Shown here: in pieces, positions 16,966-24,993 of the stretch
Numbering within the stretch: the stretch's first letter is position 1
Layout of the letters: each line of letters begins with the position of its first letter
NCBI RefSeq assembly: GCF_900104675.1
Contig: NZ_LT629945.1
Coordinates: 1,168,756-1,232,755, forward strand
Source: Angelakisella massiliensis
GTDB lineage: Bacteria > Bacillota > Clostridia > Oscillospirales > Ruminococcaceae
DNA: 64,000 nucleotides
Reading direction: 5' to 3'
Notes under the pieces: model-generated
The model's database searches: none
What the model was told of the DNA's origin: nothing
Seen by the model: only the letters and a program-made list of their open reading frames with translations
Program-made: the position numbers and the translations under genes

Positions 16966-17146
16966 AGCGTAGTTCTCTCCCTTGTTTTGTCCGACCATCA
17001 ATCGGCTTCTCCGCAGTTTTGGGGATCAGCCAAACACCAGCCATTTTGACAGCACCGGGGATGCGTCCGTCGGTGCAGTAATAATTTATCTGTCGGGACG
17101 AAACGCCCCATTTTTCGCTTGCCTCTTTGAGCGTCATGTAATCCAT
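16958..17146 (-). CDS. Small excisionase/MerR-like helix-turn-helix protein
   Basis: 62 residues with a winged-helix start TLKEASEKWGVSSRQINYYC and GRIPGAVKMAGVWLIPK, the pattern of HTH_17/excisionase-like DNA-binding proteins. ATG 17146 has GGAGG seven bases upstream. It overlaps the response regulator start, so the two are co-expressed. It may set expression of the two-component genes; it is not an obvious excisionase for the serine recombinase because it is far from it. Confidence 0.72.
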   Translation of the reverse strand: MDYMTLKEASEKWGVSSRQINYYCTDGRIPGAVKMAGVWLIPKTAEKPIDGRTKQGRELRYE

Positions 17147-17234
17147 GTTCACACCTCCGACAATCTATTCCATTATATTTCATTTACTCGAAGAATACAA
17201 GGAACAGAATATGAATTATAGAGTGTAGAGGTGT

Positions 17235-17274
17235 CACAAACGATATGCTGAACACGAGAGCTGAAAAGCCCCTC
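17235..17274. repeat. 40-bp repeat shared with 22591-22630
   Basis: CACAAACGATATGCTGAACA and following bases to AAAAGCCCCTC recur at 22591-22630 with a few changes. Here it lies directly before inverted-repeat element A. The second copy has no such element after it. Confidence 0.7.
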
Positions 17275-17278
17275 CTGT

Positions 17279-17392
17279 CTACGCATTTAGGGTACAAAAA
17301 GCTCACGAAAATCAAGGCTTTCTGGCGGTGGTCGGTGGGGGGACAAAATGATTTATCAAACACTTGCCGGAACAGGCTTTGAAATGCGTAGA
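17279..17392. repeat. Inverted-repeat element A (~114 bp)
   Basis: Bounded by TCTACGCATTT (17279-17289) and AAATGCGTAGA (17382-17392). The inside is related to elements at 25341-25455 and 27572-27685 but more diverged. It contains no transposase gene. It lies between cargo blocks. Confidence 0.75.
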
Positions 17393-17397
17393 ATAAA

Positions 17398-17458
17398 CCC
17401 ATAGGAAAACGCCGGGCGCAGGGCCAGCAGGCCGCCGCGTCCGGCGCTTTCTTATGGG
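17398..17458. terminator. GC-rich hairpin repeat, copy 1
   Basis: Long stem with CGCCGG and CCGGCG cores and A/T runs at both ends, suited to termination in both directions. The inner 45 bases are the exact reverse complement of the hairpin at 25470-25514. It overlaps the 3' end of the helix-turn-helix gene that ends at 17452. Confidence 0.75.
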
Positions 17459-17688
17459 CTGTTCAGGATGGCCCGGATTAGTCTGCTTTGCAATCGGCGC
17501 TTCATGTACTCGTCCACCCGCACATGGGGCGTACCATCCAGATCGTAGAGCGTCCGGGTACAGAGCTTGTCCATGTAGCCCTCATAGTACCGTAAGACAC
17601 GCTCCACGGCCAGAGGATCACCGGCGCGGGCCGCCTCGATCACAGACAGGGGCAACAGCTCCCGCCCACAGAAAGTCGGCTGCTTCAT
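17452..17688 (-). CDS. Conjugative-transposon helix-turn-helix protein, copy 2
   Basis: 78 residues, HTH_16 type, paralogue of 11134-11367 (shared AARAGDPxAVERxLRYY and CTRTLYDxDGxPHxxVDEYMKR). ATG 17688 overlaps the sigma factor stop (ATGA) and has GGAGG eight bases upstream. It is likely a small regulator of element or cargo genes. Confidence 0.82.
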   Translation of the reverse strand: MKQPTFCGRELLPLSVIEAARAGDPLAVERVLRYYEGYMDKLCTRTLYDLDGTPHVRVDEYMKRRLQSRLIRAILNSP

Positions 17689-18116
17689 TTCGGTTTCCTC
17701 CTTTCATCCTCCAATCGTTTCCGCAATTCGTTCAGGGCCTTGGTGCGGTGCCGCTGGACGGCGCTGCGGGACATTCCCACAAGACTGCCGATCTCGCCGT
17801 CTGCCAGTTCCAACACGCAATGTAGGATCAAAATGCCTTGCTCCTGTTCCGGCAGACTGGCAAAGGCAGCGGCCACCAGTTCGTCCCGGATATGCAAGGT
17901 ATAGCCATAGGCCGTGAATAGGAAGCTGTCGCTTGGGTATTCGTCCACTGTGCAGAGCTTGTCCATTTCTTGCTGCGATAAGGCGCTGAACTCGGTTTCC
18001 CGGTTCCGCTGGCGGCCCAAATCCCGCAGGTGGGTTCTGGCCTCGTTGCGGAGAACAGTTTTGCAGAAAGCGTCAAACCGGCAGCGTTCTCCATAACCAT
18101 CAGGAGTGTACTTCAT
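17685..18116 (-). CDS. ECF-like sigma-70 factor of the ICE, copy 2
   Basis: 143 residues, paralogue of 11373-11804, with CTVDEYPSDSFLF in the middle and a region 4 segment ending GMSRSAVQRHRTKALNELRKRL. The start ATG 18116 follows GGGGGTGAG. An open reading frame extends upstream but lacks a ribosome site. Presence of two sigma/HTH pairs in one element suggests duplication with the cargo between them. Confidence 0.82.
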   Translation of the reverse strand: MKYTPDGYGERCRFDAFCKTVLRNEARTHLRDLGRQRNRETEFSALSQQEMDKLCTVDEYPSDSFLFTAYGYTLHIRDELVAAAFASLPEQEQGILILHCVLELADGEIGSLVGMSRSAVQRHRTKALNELRKRLEDERRKPK

Positions 18117-18211
18117 CTTCTCACCCCCGATCTGCGGGAGAATGAGAAGCCGGGGCCGGTTGCGTCGCCCCCTGTGTCTATGTTGCTGCGGCAGCTTCGG
18201 CCCGCACCGAA

Positions 18212-18466
18212 AAACCGCAGGAATCGACAAAATTCGCCCGGCAGGTCGTAGACCCACCGGGCGAATATGAAAGTGTTATGATGTTTTCTTACATAGTATA
18301 GTTCATACTGCTGGCCGGAGCTGACCCCTGTTGGGTACAGGCTTTTTTTAATAAGCTATGCTTTTGAAAAACAGGACATATCAGCATGGCGGCTCCCTCC
18401 GTGGGCCGCCGATCCTGCGCCGGGCAAAGGAAAGCGGCGGCCTTGATTTCTCAAAACCGCCGCTGG
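18212..18466. repeat. 255-bp direct repeat, copy 2
   Basis: See copy 1 at 11937-12190. The small ORF, its ribosome site, the GC hairpin (18434-18463) and the terminator are all kept. The copies frame 6 kb of cargo and could recombine to delete it. Confidence 0.9.
18289..18387 (-). CDS. 32-residue small protein, copy 2
   Basis: ATG 18387 to TAA 18289, product starting MLICPVFQKHSLLKK and ending APASSMNYTM. GGAGG lies 9 bases upstream. The terminator hairpin TTCGCCCGG/CCGGGCGAA (18263-18231) followed by TTTTGTC comes after it. Same position relative to a sigma gene as copy 1. Confidence 0.5.
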   Translation of the reverse strand: MLICPVFQKHSLLKKACTQQGSAPASSMNYTM

Positions 18467-18555
18467 GATTTGTAAAGTGAGCGCACGAAAGTAACCTGCC
18501 TGGCAACGGTTTTTTTCTTTCCCCGTTGGGCGGGGCAGGCTGTTGTCGCTTATTG

Positions 18556-18611
18556 AGATAAAAAAGGAGCCGATAACCACAAGGGGATCAGACCTTGTGT
18601 GTTATTGGCTC
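18556..18611 (-). terminator. Strong terminator of the second exporter cluster
   Basis: On the minus strand an 18-bp stem (18611-18593 with 18584-18567, one mismatch and one bulge) runs into CTTTTTTATC. It overlaps the last codons of the Cys-rich KTR gene. Confidence 0.88.
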
Positions 18612-18787
18612 TGCGTCTGTGCGTCTGGCTCTTTGATAACAGATATATTCAGTTGTCGTGCGGAGATCAATGTTTCATGCTTGCATTTGGGACAGTACAA
18701 TGGGAAGTTTTCAAGAACTGTATCTTCTCGTATTCGTACCCTTGTTTTAGAGCCGCAGACTGGACACAATATCCATTTCTGTATCAT
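18602..18787 (-). CDS. Cysteine-rich KTR domain protein
   Basis: 61 residues matching the Cys_rich_KTR family of mobile elements: WILCPVCGSKTRVRIREDT, then LYCPKCKHETLI, giving two CxxC pairs for a zinc ribbon. The start is ATG 18787; the longer frame upstream runs antisense-like through the exporter gene and is ignored. The family often sits beside ABC exporter genes in Clostridia ICEs. Function unknown; a zinc-ribbon regulator is likely. Confidence 0.85.
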   Translation of the reverse strand: MIQKWILCPVCGSKTRVRIREDTVLENFPLYCPKCKHETLISARQLNISVIKEPDAQTQSQ

Positions 18788-18822
18788 TACTTTGCACCTT
18801 TTTGCAATGAATAAATAGCGTT

Positions 18823-20442
18823 CTATAATTCTTGATATAAGTGCTGACCTTTTTTGTCCACCCACGCCACCATTGTTAAAAGCAGCAATAGAATAATTGC
18901 ACAGGCAAGCCAACTCCCCATAAACAAGGCGCTTGGGAAAAATCTCAACAGCAGATATGCCGTTCCACAGGTAACTACAACTCCGATCAAGGCCGTCAAA
19001 ATTGCTGGTAGACTTTGCTTGATAATATGGGTGACATTCTCCCATTCAAAATTTGGGAAAATGAGATTTAAGATGTAGCCTATCATTCCGATCAGCACCG
19101 AACATAGCAAAGGAAAAGCATACCCCAGCATAGCTTTAGGGAAAGACCATTGCAAATACAATGCCATAATGGTATTCAAAACAAAAATGGTCGGTACAGA
19201 CATTGAGAGATGGTGTAGCAGCTTTACTCGAAAGAGGCACTTTGCCGCAATGGGTAAGGATTTCAGTATTTCAATCTGTTTTCCCTCGATGGAAATGCTG
19301 ACATAGGTTGTGCAGGATATTGTTGTCAAGATAGAAAAAGCATATATGAACAGCACATCATAATCAGCAAAAGGCACCTGAAAATATTCGGCCAACTGAT
19401 AAATGTATGGCGTGATCTTATCCGACATTAAAACAACCAGCAGAACAAAGACCGCAGCAAAAAGCAACCCGCAGGCAGTATTGGTTAGATATACTGGAAG
19501 CGAAAAATAACGTGTGCGCTCTCTTTCTAAAAGAGCAGATACCGGGCTGTGCTGTTTCGTGGTTTGTTTGTTCCAATCAACGGGCTGACTTTTTGAGCCT
19601 TGTATCGCGTCATTGCTATACCAGTTACGAAATATTTTGATTAGACCATAGAGCAGAGTAACGCCTATCAGGAATACCCCACCGAAGTATATGCCTATCA
19701 ACAGATAGTCCCCGTTAAGCAATCGGTGAATATACTGGCCTGCATAAAGTGTAAAAGTCGAGGTAGAAATAACATCCCCAAAATTTCCAGCAGCTATATC
19801 TGGGAATTTGCAGAACATGAAGATCATAAACGCAAACAAAATCAGGATAGCCGCCGCTGCCTTTAGTCGGGCAATACGAGCAGAGGAATTTTTCAAGATG
19901 CGGTAAATCTGTGTTCCGAACATTGTTCCCAAAAGGCCGGGAATGACAGGAAAGAGAATTGTTATTCCAAGCACAATTAGATAAAACGGAAATCCCATAC
20001 CTGCGGTTAGGCCAAACAGCACCATCATAGGAAGCAGCAGCGCCACAGTAAGAGCGACTTCTACCATAAACAGGACAGTCAATTTGGAGAGTATCAATGT
20101 ACGCAGCGGAATTGGAAGTGCAAGCACACTGTCAATATTAGTATCACTAAGGAGCAGACCACTTCCCCAAAAAATACTAATCGCAATATTAAGGATCACG
20201 CAGATCAGAACCATAGGAACAACAAGTTCTGTCACTACTTCCTCCAACGACCACGCAATAGAATAAATGATTTTCAAGGAGTAAATCAGGTATGCAAGCA
20301 ATCCCATTAGGATCATGGCTATAAACATATACAAAGTGATCGTTTTTGTGCGGTTCTTTGTATCTGCATATCGAAGCTGATTGGCATGAGATAGCTGCAA
20401 AAGATTATTCCTTAGTAGGGGTAACAGAAATTTCATCGCCAT
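18823..20442 (-). CDS. ABC exporter permease, multi-helix
   Basis: 539 residues with about 12 hydrophobic helices and no large soluble domain. It overlaps the ATPase gene by 38 bases, so the two form one transporter. The start ATG 20442 has GGAG close upstream; ATG 20436 is an alternative. The size and helix number resemble Firmicutes permeases paired with CcmA-like ATPases, often exporters of peptides or lipids. The substrate is unknown; the neighbouring SdpI-like proteins hint at protection against a killing peptide. Confidence 0.8.
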   Translation of the reverse strand: MAMKFLLPLLRNNLLQLSHANQLRYADTKNRTKTITLYMFIAMILMGLLAYLIYSLKIIYSIAWSLEEVVTELVVPMVLICVILNIAISIFWGSGLLLSDTNIDSVLALPIPLRTLILSKLTVLFMVEVALTVALLLPMMVLFGLTAGMGFPFYLIVLGITILFPVIPGLLGTMFGTQIYRILKNSSARIARLKAAAAILILFAFMIFMFCKFPDIAAGNFGDVISTSTFTLYAGQYIHRLLNGDYLLIGIYFGGVFLIGVTLLYGLIKIFRNWYSNDAIQGSKSQPVDWNKQTTKQHSPVSALLERERTRYFSLPVYLTNTACGLLFAAVFVLLVVLMSDKITPYIYQLAEYFQVPFADYDVLFIYAFSILTTISCTTYVSISIEGKQIEILKSLPIAAKCLFRVKLLHHLSMSVPTIFVLNTIMALYLQWSFPKAMLGYAFPLLCSVLIGMIGYILNLIFPNFEWENVTHIIKQSLPAILTALIGVVVTCGTAYLLLRFFPSALFMGSWLACAIILLLLLTMVAWVDKKGQHLYQEL

Positions 20443-21139
20443 TCATCTCCATAAATACTTCTTCCAAACCCTTTGTCCCAACGATTTCTGTCGTCCTGCC
20501 GGAATACAGTAATTGTCCATGCTTAATAACAGACACTTTATTGCACACCTTTTCTACCACATCAAGAATATGGCTTGAAAACAGAACGGAATTTCCACTT
20601 GCACAGAGTTCTTTCATCTGCTCTTTCAGGATCACAAATGCTTCCGGGTCTAATCCAACGAAAGGTTCATCCAATATCAGCAGTTTAGGCGTGTGCGAAA
20701 AGGCGGCAATCAGCGCAAGTTTCTGTTTCATGCCGTGGGAGTAAGAGGAAATCAAGTTATTCAAATGCGGCCCCATCTGAAAAGCTGAGGCCAATTTCTC
20801 GAAGTTTTGTTTCCGCATCTTGGACGGTACTTCGTAAATATCACAGATAAAGTTGAGATACTGCAATCCAGTCATATACTCGTCAAGCTGGGGATTATCT
20901 GGCACATACGCCATCTTCCGCTTACAAGCCATCGGTTCTTTGAGGACAGAAGTTCCATCCAAAAGGATTTCTCCCTCGTCGATGCCGATGATACCTAAAC
21001 AGGCTTTCAATGTTGTGGTTTTGCCAGCTCCATTCTTTCCGATGAAGCCCATTATGTCGCCATCTTCCACGACAAAACTAAGGTTGCTTACAGCCTTTTT
21101 CGCACCGTAGCTTTTGGATAAGTTCTTGATTTGTAACAT
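20405..21139 (-). CDS. ABC transporter ATPase of the second exporter
   Basis: 244 residues. Walker A GKNGAGKTTTLK, signature SYSHGMKQKLAL, Walker B LLILDEPFVGLDP and H-loop VLFSSHI. Short CcmA-type ATPase without the C-terminal extension of the first exporter. It should energise the permease encoded just downstream (18823-20442). Confidence 0.9.
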   Translation of the reverse strand: MLQIKNLSKSYGAKKAVSNLSFVVEDGDIMGFIGKNGAGKTTTLKACLGIIGIDEGEILLDGTSVLKEPMACKRKMAYVPDNPQLDEYMTGLQYLNFICDIYEVPSKMRKQNFEKLASAFQMGPHLNNLISSYSHGMKQKLALIAAFSHTPKLLILDEPFVGLDPEAFVILKEQMKELCASGNSVLFSSHILDVVEKVCNKVSVIKHGQLLYSGRTTEIVGTKGLEEVFMEMNGDEISVTPTKE

Positions 21140-21225
21140 AGCATTCCTTGCCTTTATTTAGAAAAAATTCAAAATGACATTCAAAAAAATAACCGTTCCG
21201 CCACCAAAGTTCTTGTTGGGGCAAT

Positions 21226-21534
21226 TCACTTCATCCCCAAATAGATCATGATGCCCGTTGCTACGAATGCAACAACAGTCATGATATAGTACATATACGG
21301 CTTTGCATTCTCTTTCTGGCTGACGGTAAAGCCAGAAATGAGGTTCAGCAGGACACAGGCCACGGGAACGCCGAACACTACAACATTGCGGGGCCAGAAA
21401 GAATTTGCTACTCCGGCAGAATCAAAATGGATGGGGACAGACTCCGGCAGGCGATTATAGAAAGCGAGAAAGACTACCAGCGTCAACGCACACAAAACGG
21501 TGCTGATAACAATATGCTTCGTTGCAGATTTCAT
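21226..21534 (-). CDS. DUF1648 membrane protein
   Basis: 102 residues with three helices and the DUF1648 signature YNRLPESVPIHFDSAGVANSFWPR, which forms the N-terminal half of SdpI proteins. ATG 21534 has AGGAGG seven bases upstream. It follows the SdpI-like gene by 14 bases. Together the two may rebuild a full SdpI: one supplies the DUF1648 half, the other the C-terminal half. Confidence 0.85.
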   Translation of the reverse strand: MKSATKHIVISTVLCALTLVVFLAFYNRLPESVPIHFDSAGVANSFWPRNVVVFGVPVACVLLNLISGFTVSQKENAKPYMYYIMTVVAFVATGIMIYLGMK

Positions 21535-21548
21535 AAGTATTACCTCCT

Positions 21549-22145
21549 TTAGTTGCTTTGTTTCCTCTTAAAAAAGAGGACAAGTGAATAGACCAACGGG
21601 ACAACGCCAACCAGAAAAATGATTAGCGGAACGGTTACAAAAATAAGATTGTGCAGCGGATGCAGAATGCTGACAATACCAGCCAGTATCCATGTATAAC
21701 TGCCCAGCCGATGCGTCTTGTACCAGCCTTCTTCATCATTCAATAGCCACGGAAACTTTAGTCCGACATAGGGATTGATGTGGTTTTTGGGAAAATAATT
21801 GCCACTGACAATAAACAAAATACCAATAAAAACATACCAATAAGTATCTTGCATGGTCTTGGCAGGAAACAGTACGGAATATACCTGCGGGATCAAATAT
21901 ACAACTCCTGCAATCGGCATAATCCATTTGCCCAAAGACACTAACGCCTTGGCTCCGTTTGTCGAAGCAATTTTGATATTAAGCGCAAGGTTCAGAACAA
22001 TATTCAGCAAAACGGCAATCACATAGAGCAGAATATAGTTTTCGTTACTGGCCCCGCCCATGTGGGACAGAGCGAATGCTACGATGGACAAAATAATGCA
22101 AATTGTACTTGTCAGAAACAAGGTTCGTTTATTTTTGGGGTTCAT
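21549..22145 (-). CDS. SdpI-family membrane protein
   Basis: 198 residues, about six helices, with the SdpI signature GNYFPKNHINPYVGLKFPW and W-KTHRLGSY. The start ATG 22145 has CAGGAGG upstream and overlaps the ArsR-type gene by 17 bases. In Bacillus, SdpI gives immunity to the SdpC killing factor and traps the repressor SdpR. The same regulator-immunity pairing is kept here. Confidence 0.88.
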   Translation of the reverse strand: MNPKNKRTLFLTSTICIILSIVAFALSHMGGASNENYILLYVIAVLLNIVLNLALNIKIASTNGAKALVSLGKWIMPIAGVVYLIPQVYSVLFPAKTMQDTYWYVFIGILFIVSGNYFPKNHINPYVGLKFPWLLNDEEGWYKTHRLGSYTWILAGIVSILHPLHNLIFVTVPLIIFLVGVVPLVYSLVLFFKRKQSN

Positions 22146-22413
22146 CTTTATCCTCCTGAAATTGCATAAGCCACATAACAACACTTTCAAATACCGATGT
22201 ATTGATTTCATAATAGATGTATTTCTGATAGCGCGTTTCAAAAATCAAATCAGCCTTTTTTAGAGTAGAAAGGTGGTATGAAATAGTGGCATTAGTCAAG
22301 TCAAATTCTGCGGCAATTTCACCGGCTGACATCTTCCGTTTTTGTTTTAGTTTCAGCAATATCTCCCGTCGGACGGGATCGCTTAATGCTTTGAAAATAT
22401 TAGGTAAACTCAC
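22129..22413 (-). CDS. ArsR/SdpR-family autorepressor
   Basis: 94 residues with a winged helix: ALSDPVRREILLKLK, then DLTNATISYHLSTLKKADLI and a beta hairpin YQKYIYYEINTS. It starts at GTG 22413 with AAAGGTG upstream. It lacks the metal-binding Cys of ArsR. As first gene of the sdpR-sdpI pair it likely represses its own promoter through the two 21-bp repeats at 22438-22520. Confidence 0.88.
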   Translation of the reverse strand: MSLPNIFKALSDPVRREILLKLKQKRKMSAGEIAAEFDLTNATISYHLSTLKKADLIFETRYQKYIYYEINTSVFESVVMWLMQFQEDKDEPQK

Positions 22414-22437
22414 AGTGCTTTCACCTTTGCCTCTGTT

Positions 22438-22520
22438 ATTTTGAAAAATCTCTAAATGATATTTTCATTGTAGCACAATAGGAAAAAAAGTCAACACTCA
22501 TTTTGAAAATTCTCTAAATG
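22438..22520 (-). promoter_or_regulatory. Promoter of the sdpR-like operon between two operator repeats
   Basis: A 21-bp sequence (ATTTTGAAAAATCTCTAAAT plus G, 22438-22458) recurs at 22500-22520 with one change. Between them, on the minus strand, are -35 TTGACT (22494-22489) and -10 TACAAT (22472-22467), spacer 16. A repressor dimer at each repeat would bracket the promoter. Confidence 0.78.
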
Positions 22521-22590
22521 GCTTTTGGGGATCATAGATAGCTCTGTAAGCAAGGATGATGTATTAGGGCTTTTTTAGAATATAGCAGCG

Positions 22591-22630
22591 CCACAAACGA
22601 TGTGCTGAATGCGAGAGCTGAAAAGCCTCT
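22591..22630. repeat. 40-bp repeat, second copy
   Basis: Matches 17235-17274. It lies in the 327-base gap between the sdpR-like gene and the XRE gene. The rest of the gap beyond the operators shows a short palindrome ATTCC-ATT-GGAAT at 22693-22705, possibly an operator for the XRE gene. Confidence 0.6.
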
Positions 22631-22740
22631 TATGCATTGCCATAATCAAATAGATATGAATTATAAAGTTTAATCTAACTGCATATAACAACATTCCATT
22701 GGAATACTATGAACTATACAATGTAAATGGGTGATGTTAT

Positions 22741-23115
22741 ATGGCGAATATTGAAGATTGCCCCGGTTTTGAAACTTTTGGCGCGGACGTAAAAGCAGCG
22801 CGGAAAGCAAAGCGTCTGTCGCGCAAAACAATGGCGGAGATCATCAACGTGGACGCCCGGTATCTTGCAAATATCGAGAACGACGGAACGATCCCCAGCC
22901 TGCCGGTTGTTATACAGCTTATCAAAGAGTGCGGCTTACCTGTGGAACGGTACTTCAACCCGGAAATCATGCGGGAAGAAAGCGCACAGAGGCAGCGGAT
23001 CAGCCACAAGCTGAAACTTTGTCCAGAGCAGTATTTACCGATCATCGAGGGAGCGATTGACGGGGCTATTCAAATCAACAATCCCAAAAAGAAAAAGGAA
23101 ACGGGGGATGTGTGA
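22741..23115 (+). CDS. XRE-family regulator of the mobilisation module
   Basis: 124 residues with an N-terminal helix-turn-helix: FGADVKAARKAKRLSRKTMAEIINVDARYLANIENDGTIPSL. A Lys-rich tail ends it. First gene of the plus-strand mobilisation module (regulator, mobC, relaxase, Cys-rich VLP). ATG 22741 has GGTGATG upstream. It probably controls relaxase expression, keeping transfer low. Confidence 0.85.
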   Translation: MANIEDCPGFETFGADVKAARKAKRLSRKTMAEIINVDARYLANIENDGTIPSLPVVIQLIKECGLPVERYFNPEIMREESAQRQRISHKLKLCPEQYLPIIEGAIDGAIQINNPKKKKETGDV

Positions 23116-23246
23116 AAGCATCCTCTGTTTTCCGTTTTGCCAGAGGGCCGCAAGGCTCTCTTATTTTTTTGCCCTTTTTGCAGAGAAATCCCGCATTTTG
23201 CGGGCAGTTGGACGTGTTGGGAGCGTTTTAGTAGCGGAGAAGAAGA

Positions 23247-23349
23247 AACGTAGCAAGCATAGGAAGTGTAGCCACACTTCCGAAAACCGGCCCGCCCCTG
23301 TCCCTGCGGGCCGTGGCCGGTTGCTTGTTGGGGAAAGCCCCAAACCCCT
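23247..23349 (+). ncRNA. Structured leader upstream of mobC, copy 1 (or oriT)
   Basis: Three stems in a row: GGAAGTGT-AGCC-ACACTTCC (23262-23281), a GC-rich stem AACC/GGTT plus GGCCCGC/GCGGGCC (23285-23322), and TTGGGG-AAAG-CCCCAA (23328-23343). The first 37 and last ~29 bases are repeated exactly at 37784-37887, while the middle stem differs in sequence but still folds. It could be a cis-acting RNA or the origin of transfer. Confidence 0.6.
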
Positions 23350-23371
23350 GTTCAGAAAGGACGGTGAATGA

Positions 23372-23701
23372 ATGGCAAACCGAACACGAAACATTGTGCT
23401 GCGCGTCCCTGTGACGCAGGAAGAACGGGCCTTGATCCAGCAGAAAATGGCCCAGCTCCACACGAAAAACTTTTCCGCCTATGCCCGGAAAATGCTCATT
23501 GACGGGTATATCGTCCACATGGACACCAGCGACATCCGGGCACAGACCGCCGAGCTGCAAAAAATCGGCGTCAATGTCAATCAGATTGCCCGGCGTATCA
23601 ACAGCACCGGGACTGTGTACGCGCAGGACATTGAGGACATCAAAGGGGAGCTGGCAAAGATATGGCAGTTACAAAGATACATCCTATCAAGTCAACGCTG
23701 A
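23372..23701 (+). CDS. mobC: MobC-like relaxosome accessory protein
   Basis: 109 residues. A ribbon-helix-helix-like start (RTRNIVLRVPVTQEERALIQQKM) leads to the MobC core (AELQKIGVNVNQIARRINSTG). MobC proteins bind oriT and help the relaxase open the DNA. ATG 23372 has AGAAAGGACGG upstream; the structured leader ends 23 bases before it. It overlaps the relaxase start by 40 bases, a common arrangement. Confidence 0.9.
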   Translation: MANRTRNIVLRVPVTQEERALIQQKMAQLHTKNFSAYARKMLIDGYIVHMDTSDIRAQTAELQKIGVNVNQIARRINSTGTVYAQDIEDIKGELAKIWQLQRYILSSQR

Positions 23702-24993
23702 AAAAGGCGCTGGACTACATCGAGAACCCGGACAAGACCGAGGACAAAATGCTGGTGTCCTCTTTTGGCTGCTCCTATGAAACAGCGGACATAGAATTTG
23801 AAATGCTGCTGGCGCAGGCCATCCAGAAAGGCAACAATCTGGCCCACCACCTGATCCAATCCTTTGCCCCCGGCGAGGCCACGCCGGAACAGGCCCATGA
23901 GATCGGCAAGCAGCTTGCCGACGAAGTGCTGCAAGGCAAATACTCCTATGTACTGACAACCCACATCGACAAGGGCCACGTCCACAATCACCTGATTTTC
24001 TGTGCTGTGGATATGGTGAACCACCGCAAGTACAATTCCAATCGGCAGAGCTACGCCTATATCCGGCGCACCAGTGACCGGCTGTGCCGGGAACACGGTT
24101 TGTCGGTGGTACAGCCCAGCCGGGATAAAGGCAAGAGCTATGCGGAATGGGATGCCGGGCGCAAGGGCAAGAGCTGGAAAGCCAAACTGAAAGCTGCCAT
24201 CGACGCCGTAATCCCGCAGGCCAAAGACTTTGACGATTTTCTCCGGCTCATGGCGGCGCAGGGCTATGAGATCAAGCAGGGCAAATTTATCTCGTTCCGC
24301 GCCCCCGGACAGGAACGCTTCACCCGCTGCAAGACGCTGGGCGAGAACTACACCGAGGAAGCCATCACCAGCCGGATCAAGGGGCTGGCTGTGGACAGAG
24401 GCCCAAACCGGCAGCACAAGGGTATCACCCTGCGGATCGACTTGGAGAACAACATCAAGGCCCAGCAGAGCGCGGGCTATGCACGTTGGGCGAAACTCCA
24501 AAATTTGAAGCAGGCCGCAAAGACAATGAACTTTCTTACCGAGCATGGCATAGAGCAATATGCCGAGCTGGAAAGCAAGGTTATTGAGATCAGCGCGGCC
24601 AACGACGAGGCGGCTGCGGCCCTCAAAGATGTGGAACGGCGTCTTGGGAACATGGCGGTGCTGATAAAGAACCTCACCACCTACAAGCAGCTCCGGCCCG
24701 TGGTGCTGGAATACCGCAAGGCCAAAGACAAGGCCGCGTTCCGGCGCGAACATGAAAGTCAGCTCATTTTGTACGAGGCTGCGGCAAAGGCCATCAAGGA
24801 CGCCGGGATCACAAGGCTGCCCGATCTGGCCGCCCTGAAAGCCGAGTACCGGGAGCTGGACAAGCAGAAAGCGCGGCTGTACGAACAGTACGGCGAAGTC
24901 AAGCGAGAGCTGAAAGAATACGGCATTATCAAGCAGAATGTGGACAGCATTTTGCGGGTGACGCCGGGAAAGGAGCAGGCACAAGAGCTATGA
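23662..24993 (+). CDS. Relaxase/mobilisation nuclease (MOBP-like)
   Basis: 443 residues. Motif III HIDKGHVHNHLIF gives the three-His metal site near residue 107-117. The N-terminal KALDYIENP supplies the candidate catalytic Tyr18. The C-terminal half is a long coiled coil without a primase or helicase domain. It should nick oriT and lead the transferred strand to VirD4. It lies on the opposite strand from the type IV secretion genes. Confidence 0.92.
   Translation: MAVTKIHPIKSTLKKALDYIENPDKTEDKMLVSSFGCSYETADIEFEMLLAQAIQKGNNLAHHLIQSFAPGEATPEQAHEIGKQLADEVLQGKYSYVLTTHIDKGHVHNHLIFCAVDMVNHRKYNSNRQSYAYIRRTSDRLCREHGLSVVQPSRDKGKSYAEWDAGRKGKSWKAKLKAAIDAVIPQAKDFDDFLRLMAAQGYEIKQGKFISFRAPGQERFTRCKTLGENYTEEAITSRIKGLAVDRGPNRQHKGITLRIDLENNIKAQQSAGYARWAKLQNLKQAAKTMNFLTEHGIEQYAELESKVIEISAANDEAAAALKDVERRLGNMAVLIKNLTTYKQLRPVVLEYRKAKDKAAFRREHESQLILYEAAAKAIKDAGITRLPDLAALKAEYRELDKQKARLYEQYGEVKRELKEYGIIKQNVDSILRVTPGKEQAQEL

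Noticed and set aside
16958-17146. Excisionase for the ICE
   Set aside because: It has an excisionase-like fold but lies 8 kb from the recombinase and overlaps a response regulator gene. Its context points to regulation of the two-component genes.
18602-19045. 147-residue version of the KTR protein
   Set aside because: Only the last 61 residues match the Cys-rich KTR family; the rest overlaps the exporter permease gene in another frame and has no start signal.
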